Below, in pieces: positions 55,615 to 64,000 of a stretch of DNA of 64,000 nt. The notes beneath the pieces were generated by a model, which saw only the letters and a program-made list of their open reading frames with translations, searched no databases and had not been told where the DNA came from. The position numbers were made by a program, and so were the translations under genes. Numbering within the stretch: the stretch's first letter is position 1; each line of letters starts with the position of its first letter. Origin of the DNA: Patiria pectinifera (taxonomy: Eukaryota > Echinodermata > Asteroidea > Valvatida > Asterinidae); assembly GCA_029964075.1 (NCBI GenBank), contig CM057150.1, positions 558,001 to 622,000 on the forward strand, read 5' to 3'.

Positions 55615-55965
55615 TGCCACCGAGTTCTCTTGCAATCACTTACTACGGTGCATCATACAGCGATGGGGTGTCCTTTCCTGTTGTTGCCGGAAACAACCAT
55701 TCATTCATCTGTACCACACCTGGAGTCAAGCCAGCGACCAAGTTCACTTGGATTCTATCTGCTGGCATCACTACAGACGAACTAGGAGGATCTCAGACAA
55801 ATACTCCTAATAGCGACGACAGCAGGTTGACAGACAGCACCAACACGATCACTGTAGACATTGCAGAGACACCAGCGAATGCTCAGCTGACTTGTGGTTC
55901 TACCAATAGACAAGATGGATCAAACATTGCAGATATGAGCATCACTGTTACTCTTCAACTCAGAG
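55615..55965 (+). CDS. Gene B exon 3: Ig domain 2
   Basis: Acceptor GGCCCACAG, donor GTAGAG, 351 bp, phase 1-1. Begins VPPSSLAITYY and carries NHSFICTTPGVKPATKFTWI and AQLTCGSTNRQDGS. The VPP start is typical of serial I/C2-type domains. Confidence 0.88.
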
Positions 55966-56287
55966 GTAGAGCATCAATGTCTCCAACATTTCTGCAACAT
56001 TCAATGAACGTGAACAAACGTTCACTCATCAGTGACTGATTGGTGAACACATTACCAGTATTTCCTTCTCCTGGTCGCTGAAACTTATCAATATTGTATA
56101 CATGTACATGTGGTTTTAAACATAATAACAAGATTCTCACTGTGATTATAGCAAGACAAGTCATAAATGCAGCATGATTGTACATGTACATTTTATGTAC
56201 GATTGGTAAAAGACGAGCGTTTACTTTGGTCACTTGAACCCATGTATTGTACATGTATATACCTGTACATCTTTTTTTTTTGTATAG

Positions 56288-56620
56288 TGCCACCAACAAA
56301 AGTGAAATTATCCGATTCAAACGGTGACAAGGCACCTGGCGAGGTAGTGAATGTTACTGAGGGAACACCGTACCCAATGACGTGCTTGGTACAGGGTACC
56401 AGACCAGCTGCCACTATTCAGTGGTTTATGGATAATGTCGCACCATCAACTGGGGTCGAAACCCTGACTGAATCCCCTTCAAATGGATTGATAGATACGA
56501 CAGGCACCTGGACGTTCACTCCAGTCAGAGCCAATCACAGACACGTGGTGAAGTGTGAAGCCAACACTTTAGAGTCGCAGCAACCATACCCATCTGCAGA
56601 GATTACACTGAATGTATATG
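56288..56620 (+). CDS. Gene B exon 4: Ig domain 3
   Basis: Acceptor TTTGTATAG, donor GTATGT, 333 bp, phase 1-1. Begins VPPTKVKLSDSNG; TPYPMTCLVQGTRPAATIQW and HRHVVKCEANTLES show the Ig core. It has the layout of the nephrin/KIRREL type. Confidence 0.88.
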
Positions 56621-57817
56621 GTATGTACATTATGATAGGAATTAAATAGTCCGTATCTGCAATTGAACATTCTCCTGAATGTAAAGAAAAGAATCTTTCA
56701 AATCTACATATTTAAAAATTGAAAATACTGCAAGATGTCAAATAATTGAGTCACGAGTACAAGGTCAGGGACAATAATGTTCCAAGTACATGGGCCTATA
56801 CATGAACAAGTATTACCCGAATTGTTTTACGCATGTTATGAAAAATTCACCTTGATGTCGCACAGTGATTTCACATGCAAAGTACATGTATGTAAAGCAA
56901 ACTAGTACACGTACACAAATTTGTCTAGCAAAAACAGCTAATATTGCCTTTCATTGTACATGTACACGTAGAAACATGTGTACAATTTGTTTGAAGTATA
57001 AAAGGGCCCAAGTAACTGGTACCAATTATTAAGAGACATACTTTAGTTCAACATGTCAGTGCGTGCTGTTTCACGTGTATGTTTGTTCAGGGGTGTTATG
57101 TTGTTGTTTTATCTGTAACCCTCTTACAAGTTCACATGTTTATTTACTATGCAGCATTCATAAATACCTAAGACAGTTTACGCATTCCTATTGGTTGAGA
57201 GCCCGTCACATGGCCAGTCTTAAACGGATGACAAAGACATGTCTAGCTGGTCTTAAACACTTTTCCAGTGTCACATGAAATTTGGACTCCCATGAAATCC
57301 GGTGCCTTCTAATGTTTCATTGGTTGAACGTTCACATTCCTTGCGTATGCATGCGCAATACTACCAGTGATTCAGTATTTCATGGTCCGAAATTCACACT
57401 ACACCAGCCCAGCTGCGTTGTGCGCGACATTGCGCAGTATGCGCGACACGCATGCCACTGTCCTTATAAGGTAACGAGTTGTGGAGGGCATTCCATATTA
57501 TAGTCACAGGGATGTTTCGTAAAACATGAAAGATGGTTGGCAACGTCTAGATTATGACTTGTTTTGATTTTTAGACCGAAAAGATTTGTTTTTTGACTGA
57601 AAAGGTATTTATGAATGGGAATAAATATGTATTAAACACTCTGTTTAAGACTGCTAGGAGTCTGGATGGGTGATAATTACCCTCAGCTTCGCCTCAGGTA
57701 ATTATCACCCATCCAGACTCCCACCGGTCTTAAACGGAGTGTTATAATACCTCCCGATTACACATTTATTCCCTTATTAATGAACATGATGAAAAATATA
57801 TTTGACATTTTCAATAG
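56621..57817. other. Gene B intron 4 with a hairpin
   Basis: No exon. A fold-back lies at 57629-57750, and several TACATGTA palindromes occur at 56885-56970. Confidence 0.5.
57629..57750. repeat. Hairpin repeat
   Basis: GTATTAAACACTCTGTTTAAG pairs imperfectly with CTTAAACGGAGTGTTATAAT, and AGTCTGGATGGGTGATAATT pairs exactly with its complement; about 50-bp arms, short loop. The related phrase GTCTTAAAC recurs at 57213 and 57250, outside the hairpin. Confidence 0.75.
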
Positions 57818-58132
57818 GTCCCCCAGACAATCCAATGATCACGAGTAGTACACCAATGATGGAGGGTGCAGAAACAAGACTTAAATGCACAGCAGACAAG
57901 GGTTACCCTGAGAACTGGCAACTAAAATGGTCCAATGGAACTATGGGGTTTGACAGCACAACTACGTCTTACCATGATTCATCTTCATTTACCAATCGCT
58001 ACATGTTTACAAGCAACTTGGATATAACTCCATCAAGGGAGGACAATGGCAAGACTGTCATCAACTGTGCTGCAGAGAGAGGGCCATGGATCCCAGGCAG
58101 GGAGGGCTCGTATGGACCTATTGATGTTCAGT
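57818..58132 (+). CDS. Gene B exon 5: Ig domain 4
   Basis: Acceptor TTTTCAATAG, donor GTAAGT, 315 bp, phase 1-1. Begins PPDNPMITSSTPMM; TRLKCTADKGYPENWQLKWS and REDNGKTVINCAAERG show the Ig core. Confidence 0.88.
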
Positions 58133-58732
58133 GTAAGTGTTCACACTATGCAATATAAGAAAAAAATGATTGTTACAGTAATTATGTGCTATTGGTTTGA
58201 ATGGATCTTTTTATTATGATGTTAATTTTTCATTGTACTTGTGGAATTCATCACAGTTATACTATCAAGTGCAAAGGGTGCGTGCCGACCTTGCCATCTT
58301 TGTGTGGACCTGAAAACAAAACAGGTCCACACAATGCAGGTTGTGTGAACCTTCTGTGGATTAAACCAGGTCCACACAAGGTTTACCACTCTCTGAAAGC
58401 TGGTTAAGAGACATTTTGGGGTTTGTGTTATCTGTCGCAAAATGAAGAATAGGAACACTCAAGGGAATCATGATAAAAAAAATAGGTTGAAAGAGTATTG
58501 AAATTGCAAGTAAAATAAGTTTTTTCTCCATTTAAAAAAAAAAAACAACGCGAAGACAATGGAATGACCACAGCACGCACGGGAAGGGGGCGACATGTGG
58601 CTGTGCTGCCTCCCCTGCGTAGCAGTTGAGGCGAAGCCTTTTTAAGAATAACGGGATTTGTAAAGGCCATCAAAATTCCATTTCACCTTTTTTGAGGATA
58701 ATCGAAGGTCTCAATTCTGGCTTGTTTTTTAG
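58133..58732. other. Gene B intron 5
   Basis: Three related segments with GGTCCACACA (58300-58385) include a hairpin, TGTGTGGACCTG..CAGGTCCACACA. No exon. Confidence 0.5.
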
Positions 58733-59050
58733 TTTGTGCAAGAATTGTGAGTGCTCAGTGTCCAGTAGTTACAGCAGGCAACACAACAACCTTGAGTTGT
58801 ACATCAGAGAGTAGTAATCCAGTAACTACACTAACTTGGTACGATAAGAACAACATGGAGTTGACCAGTGAAACTCCTCAAGTCGATCCCAACGGTGCTT
58901 ATGGAGGCAAAGTCACTACAAGACGATACACAACTGCTGAACTAAGCAAGACCGACAATGGCGAAGAGTTCAAGTGTTGTGCTACCAACACTGCTATTAC
59001 ATGTGCTTCCAATCTACATGTATGTGACATGTGCACACTTGATGTTCGAT
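58733..59050 (+). CDS. Gene B exon 6: Ig domain 5
   Basis: Acceptor GTTTTTTAG, donor GTAAGT, 318 bp, phase 1-1. AGNTTTLSCTSESSNPVTTL then TWYDKNNMEL and GEEFKCCATNTAITC show an Ig core resembling nephrin and KIRREL domains (SNP..L.W). The C-terminus is unusually cysteine-rich (CCATNTAITC, CDMC). Confidence 0.85.
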
Positions 59051-59393
59051 GTAAGTTTGTTTTTTTCCTGTTACTTTGTGTATGTATCTGTATGTATACA
59101 TGTCACAGGGAGACGAGTATAAAACCAGGCGGACTGCTTCATTGTCTCACATTATTTTGTCAAGTATTTAAATATGTTTTTGGTTTTTATTCACTCCGCC
59201 TCCTATCTAACCTTTCTCATAAGTCATTCATTTAATGTTTTCTGCATAATCTGTTAAATTTTTTTTCATTTTGAGAAGATATGAGAAGTGTCCGCTGCTT
59301 GGTTCAAATTGGTTTGAAGAATAAGTAAGGGTACATTTTTGTAATGAATGCTTTATTTTTCCTTTGAATGCATGGATTATTTGTAACCAACAG

Positions 59394-59690
59394 ATCCTCC
59401 AGTATTGTCCCAACCTACAAAGACTCCAACTGAACCAGTTGTTGAGGGCAGTACTGTAACCCTAACATGTACAGTAGATGCCAATCCTAGGCCTAGTGAC
59501 GTCACTTGGAAGAAGCAAGACTCAAGTGAAGCATTCAGCTCAGTGTACAATGACGTCACTAGATCACTGACTCTGAGTAACATAAGTAGGGAGCAGGCTG
59601 GGTACTACATGTGCCTAGCTAACAACGGGGTGCCCACAGCTGACCCAAATGATGACGTGGTGTCAGATTCAGTTACTCTTATTGTGCACT
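59394..59690 (+). CDS. Gene B exon 7: Ig domain 6
   Basis: Acceptor ACCAACAG, donor GTAAGT, 297 bp, phase 1-1. PPVLSQPTKTPTEPVVEGST, VTLTCTVDANPRPSDVTWKK and EQAGYYMCLANNG form a classical I-set domain. Confidence 0.92.
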
Positions 59691-60043
59691 GTAAGTTTCC
59701 TTGAATTTTGCGCATAGAGCCCAATCTTAAGGAATCACCTTAAATAGGCCTATGCTAATACTTTCTGCATTTACTTGCGTGCCAGAATTTCGCTGAGAAC
59801 TAGTGGCAAGCATTGACATTTTAACTGGTTCACCTACAATGTACTTTCTTCTGCCATGGAAAACTATTCTGTGCTGTTAAAAAGTTAGTGAAATAAGACC
59901 ATTTTCATGATGTACAGCGATGCACCAAATGAGAGTCGTTCCAAGAGGAACCACAGATGTTAACGTGTCATTATATATATTTTCTCTGACATATGCCTAG
60001 TACAGGTGCTAATGGATTAATGGAATTTCTTTTCTCCCCACAG

Positions 60044-60373
60044 ATGAGGTGGACATCACCAATAAAGCAAATGATAAAGAAGAAGTGAACAATGGTGATA
60101 ATGCTGTCTTAACCTGCATTGCTGTGGGCAATCCTCAGCCAGTCATGGAGTGGTACGGTCCAAACACCACGGGGATAATCAGTGACATGGACGAAGGAAA
60201 GTTCCTCATCACCAATGAGACATCTGGTGGAGACAGAGTTTTTGGGTTTGAAATCACCAGCAAGTTGACCATCAAGGCAGTAGACTCCCTGGTTGATTAT
60301 GGGGTGTACACCTGCGTCAGCTCAAATGGCATCGGGAGAGAGGACTCACTGAATATCACCCTCAATGGAACAA
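60044..60373 (+). CDS. Gene B exon 8: Ig domain 7
   Basis: Acceptor CCCCACAG, donor GTAAGC, 330 bp, phase 1-1. AVLTCIAVGNPQPVMEWYG and VDYGVYTCVSSNGIG form a classical I-set domain. N-linked sites NTT and NET occur. Confidence 0.92.
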
Positions 60374-60853
60374 GTAAGCCAGTAGATGTAGTTTAGTGCA
60401 TTCACGTTATCCCAATTTATTTATCCTTGTCAGGACAATATGTATAAAATACATCCCTTGCATGTGACTCTTATCTGAAGGCAAGTCTTTGTACTTTCAT
60501 TATCACAAAATTCAAATAATAAATACCGGTACTGTCCTAAGTTAAGTCCCTCCAGCTAAATCTGACCAGTGAATTAAGGTCCTTGGGACCCCTGTTAGAC
60601 AGCTATGTCGGGGGAGCCATCACCCTCGGTCTGTGGCTATCGCTTGCTGACAGATATTTTCCGGCCTCTGTCATTGTGGTTTTGTCAGTGATCTTATCTG
60701 ATTTTTGGAAAACTTTTGCATGTATACACGGCCTGCGGTGCAAACTGCTTAATTAATTGATAAAAAAGGACACAAATAGTTTAACTTTTAGTCCCTCGGG
60801 CTCGAAAGTTAATAACTTTCTATACAATGCTGATTTATATACTTGTATCTCAG
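60374..60853. other. Gene B intron 8
   Basis: No exon seen. The acceptor TTGTATCTCAG ends it. Confidence 0.5.
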
Positions 60854-61144
60854 GACGACCAGACGAGCCTACTGGAGTTGTGATCACTGAGCGGACGGCA
60901 GAGTCTCTGACTGTGACGTGGACACCTGGCTATGATGGCGGTGAGGAGCAGTCATTCCATGTCAGCTACTTCAAGTCATCAGACCCGTCCACAGTGGTCT
61001 TCACTGACAAGATACCGATAGGTGGAAAGACAACATCCACAGCGACGGGTCTGGATGACTACACAGAGTATGAGATCTGGGTGTATGCCAAGAATGCCAT
61101 CGGTGAAAGCTTTGGTTATGGCAGCACAACGGGATATACACTGC
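60854..61144 (+). CDS. Gene B exon 9: fibronectin type III domain
   Basis: Acceptor ATCTCAG, donor GTAAGT, 291 bp, phase 1-1. RPDEPTGVVITERTAESLTV, TWTPGYDGGEEQSFHVSYF and LDDYTEYEIWVYAKNAIGES match FN3 strands (W in strand B, Y..Y..V.A.N..G). Seven Ig domains followed by one FN3 is close to nephrin architecture (eight Ig plus one FN3). A transmembrane exon would be expected next and was not identified. Confidence 0.9.
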
Positions 61145-62785
61145 GTAAGTATTGTCTAATAATTATTGTTGTGTTTTTTTGGCCATTGTTTGCTTATTTT
61201 TAATGTTGAATTGTTTAAAGGTAGAGTATATCATTTAATTGTCATTTCATCATTTTGTTTCCGTTTAAAGCAACAAATATCTAATAAAGAAGGGTCATTA
61301 AGAGCTAACCTGATGAAGTTTTATCTAGAGCTGTGAATGCTGTATATTCAGAGAAAACAATATTCTAGGATCTCGATTACAATTCAAAAGTTGCAAAGTC
61401 AATAGCTGCAAATGATCTACTCTACATTTAAGCTTAAGTGTCATCTTTTGTGTTAATTGTTTGTGCTTGTTTGCTTTTGTTTTGTTGTGGTTTTTTTTTT
61501 TGCTTCATTTTGTTGCAAAAGGACAGTGTTTTTGAAAAGAAAAATTTGCAATAGAAGCAAGACTTTTAACTTTGTATCCCCCAAGACTTGTGTCATCTCT
61601 CGCGTACATACATTTTGTATTTAGTACACATTACAAGTGCACATTTTTAATTTCTGTTACTCTGTGCAAAGTGCAAACGGGTGTTTTTACCCTTGGTGCA
61701 ACTGTGTTTTGGAGAAGTTTTTATTCCAGTACAATCATGACATAAGGACAATTTTGACCAAGTTGTGGAGACTTAAAGTACTAGTGTCCCCTGAAAATTG
61801 TATGGTAAAACTGGTGTGTGGTCCCAGCATTGACCTCAAGCATAATATTTTTAGGCTGAGTGAATACAATTTGCATAAATTCATGCAGACTGATAATTTA
61901 CTACAGTACCGGTACTTGTATTTAAACATGACTAATGTTTAACATACTCTTATTACATTTATTGATACCGGGTACCATGGCATTGTAAATTCTTCCAATA
62001 AATATAGCAATTTAGAAATCGATTAATTTATTGTATTCTTGTGCAGTTGTACGTGATGTACTTTGTACAATGTACATGCGGTATATAATCACAACACAAA
62101 TGACAAGTGTACATGTTATTTCATTCAGGAGAAATTCATATGTACATGAATAACACCAATTGTGAAGTCTCAATTCTTACATGAACATGTGCATGTACCG
62201 GGGTAGAAGGAATTTAAAAGTGCTTAATAATGTTTTCTGCACTAGATGATTTTAATGTGCAGGGCTAGCAATAGGGAAAGATGATATTTGGTTATATTTC
62301 TCTAACGAGCCAGTTCTCACATACATTTACATGTACTGGTAGCACAGTAGTGAGCTGAAGAGGCAGTACCCGGTATGTTGTGGTTTGTTGTTCATTACTG
62401 GTCCTGATCTCATGTCCTTCCGTTCTAGTGTCACTGAGGTAGTGGTGGCATGGGGTCTTTTCAGGTGTTTTTGTTTTGTAGTTTCTTTCATTTTCAAGTT
62501 CGTTTGTTTTTATATGGTAATTCACTTTTAATTTGACCCATTGATGCCTGAATCCTTGAAACTGCTGAGCACTAAATGGTGAAAATATGTTAAATTTGTG
62601 TCATTGTGAGATACCGTACTGTAACATGTACCCTAGTGGAACCGCTGGGTGAACAATGCACATACATGTAAAACCGGTATAATACATGAACGTGTACATA
62701 GTATTTACATGTACTATGTGTAAAAACATACATGTCCTACTTTTGATCCTAAAAATAACTCTGTTGTTTAACAATGGAATTGTAC
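61145..62785. other. Stretch after the FN3 exon, no exon seen
   Basis: No transmembrane or cytoplasmic exon could be recognised. Low-complexity T runs lie at 61490. Probably intron. Confidence 0.45.
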
Positions 62786-63270
62786 CAAAATTTCAGATGT
62801 AATCAAGGCATGACAAATTTTGTGGAGGGCATTTCATTAGCCAAATTTGTACAAGAGGGTGAGATTTAAACACCATACCAAAAAATGTTCACTTTCAAAA
62901 TCTGCCACTTTCAACTTGGCGTCCTCCAATGTCAATACAGTGCTGGAGACGATGGCGGAAGGCGCATGCTGCGGCTGAAAGCTAGCTTCTGAAGGAATGC
63001 AGGATCACCCCTGATGTCATTGCACACCTCCTCGATCGTGTGTTGCACCAAACGATGGAGAAGGTGTGCAATGACATCAGGGGTGAACCTGCATTCCTTT
63101 ACAAGCTTTCGGTGGCAGCATGCTCCTTCCCCACCTTCTCCAGCACTGTATCTACATTCTAAAAGTGAGTATTTTTTTCATATGGCCGTTAAATCTCACC
63201 CTCTTGCACAAAGCTGATGAAACTCGCTGCATAAATTTGTCATGCCTTGTTCAGTGAATCTGAAATTTTG
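62786..63270. mobile_element. Fold-back MITE
   Basis: CAAAATTTCAGAT at 62786 and ATCTGAAATTTTG ending at 63270 are inverted ends, followed inward by AAGGCATGACAAATTT and its inverse. Additional inner complementarity includes AGTGCTGGAGA..TCTCCAGCACT and TGCAATGACATCAGGGGTGA. No transposase. Confidence 0.85.
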
Positions 63271-64000
63271 TTTTACCATTGGTAAATTTAACAGCGTATT
63301 TTGGATCAAACGTAAAGCATGCTTTTTTGTGTGGGCCCATTGCACATACATGTACATGTATATAGCGGTATGTATACAGTGAAACCATTACTAAAGTACT
63401 AAAGTGATACTTGTAGGGAAGGTGATATATTACACATTAACTTCCCATTACAGGTTAAATATTATCTGTACCCACTTGAGCAGAGTAACATGAAGTGAAA
63501 TAGTTGAGGGGTAATAAGTTACATGTAGCACAAAATACATAAAATAAATTGTCCAGCTTTACGGGAATATTTACACATTTTGAATTTTTTGGATCCTGAC
63601 ATCTATCGGTACATGTACTTGCGGGGTAGAATGGTTCTCTACCCTCAAGACTCTAGGGCTCTGTGCACAAGTACAGTAACCCCTCACTGCATAGCATTAA
63701 AGGGAGAGCGGCGGGAAACCATCGGGAGAGACAATTGATCTGACACATAGTCAATGCTTTGCGCACATTTAGAATAAAAAAAATTGTGCGTACTTTGCGC
63801 TATATGCGCGCGAATGAGTATGCACACATGTGGTGTGTCTTGTTATCGAAGCTTTCAAAAGTGGTAAAAAAGCGCCCTCTCCTGTTGCGCACTGAGCCCA
63901 TTAGGATTGATGATGAAGGGACCGTGATGTGGGCAGTGCAAATGTGCGTGTGCACAACTTACAATGTAGGCAACCAAAAATTAAGGGCTTTTGTTTCAGA
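63271..64000. other. Right end of window, possible acceptor at edge
   Basis: No domain-bearing frame. The last bases, CTTTTGTTTCAG followed by A, form an acceptor-like sequence at 63999, so the next exon of gene B may begin at the edge. This is speculative. Confidence 0.3.

Overview
This is nuclear DNA from an animal with introns and many transposons. Protein-coding sequence is sparse, split into small phase 1-1 exons with GT-AG borders, and surrounded by inverted repeats, MITEs, LINE and SINE fragments and one large LTR retrotransposon. The palindrome TACATGTA is scattered throughout, and the transposon protein families resemble those of marine invertebrate deuterostomes. I infer an echinoderm or hemichordate; the exact group cannot be fixed from the sequence alone.

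Two host genes stand out, both encoding immunoglobulin-superfamily proteins and arranged head to head about 28 kb apart. Gene A lies on the minus strand: signal-peptide exon 10980-11031, V-like Ig exon 9303-9668, second Ig exon 6256-6594 and EGF-like exon 5724-5840. It probably runs off the left edge of the window. Gene B lies on the plus strand: signal-peptide exon 38795-38867, seven Ig exons from 54598 to 60373 and a fibronectin III exon 60854-61144. It probably runs off the right edge. Every exon joins in phase 1, so the exons can be read as one consistent model without RNA evidence. An inverted duplicated block (12.6-14.06 kb and 39.37-41.0 kb) lies between the two genes and carries a conserved splice-donor-like site.

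The rest is mobile DNA, much of it nested. From left to right: a transposon encoding a FEN1/XPG-like nuclease (2.3-5.3 kb); a TTAA-flanked element (9.8-10.8 kb); a LINE with a tRNA-derived SINE inside it (17.9-20.1 kb); a second transposon coding for a related family's N-terminal zinc module (20.46-24.39 kb); a large inverted repeat whose arms carry a 20-bp minisatellite (24.9-28.3 kb); a 3.1-kb fold-back element with a MITE in one arm and a solo LTR in the other (28.9-32.0 kb); several smaller fold-backs (32-39 kb); a Ty3/gypsy-type retrotransposon (41.08-50.42 kb) whose 5' leader holds a CCATGG-rich DNA element that itself holds a hAT MITE; and further fold-backs (50.9-53.6 kb).

The most interesting parts are the retrotransposon, which has a ComEA-like helix-hairpin-helix at the Gag N-terminus and a PHD finger at the integrase C-terminus; the transposons carrying an XPG-like nuclease; and the inverted IgSF gene pair. 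The retrotransposon copy is dead: it has frameshifts, a nonsense codon and a deletion that removes the reverse transcriptase catalytic motif.
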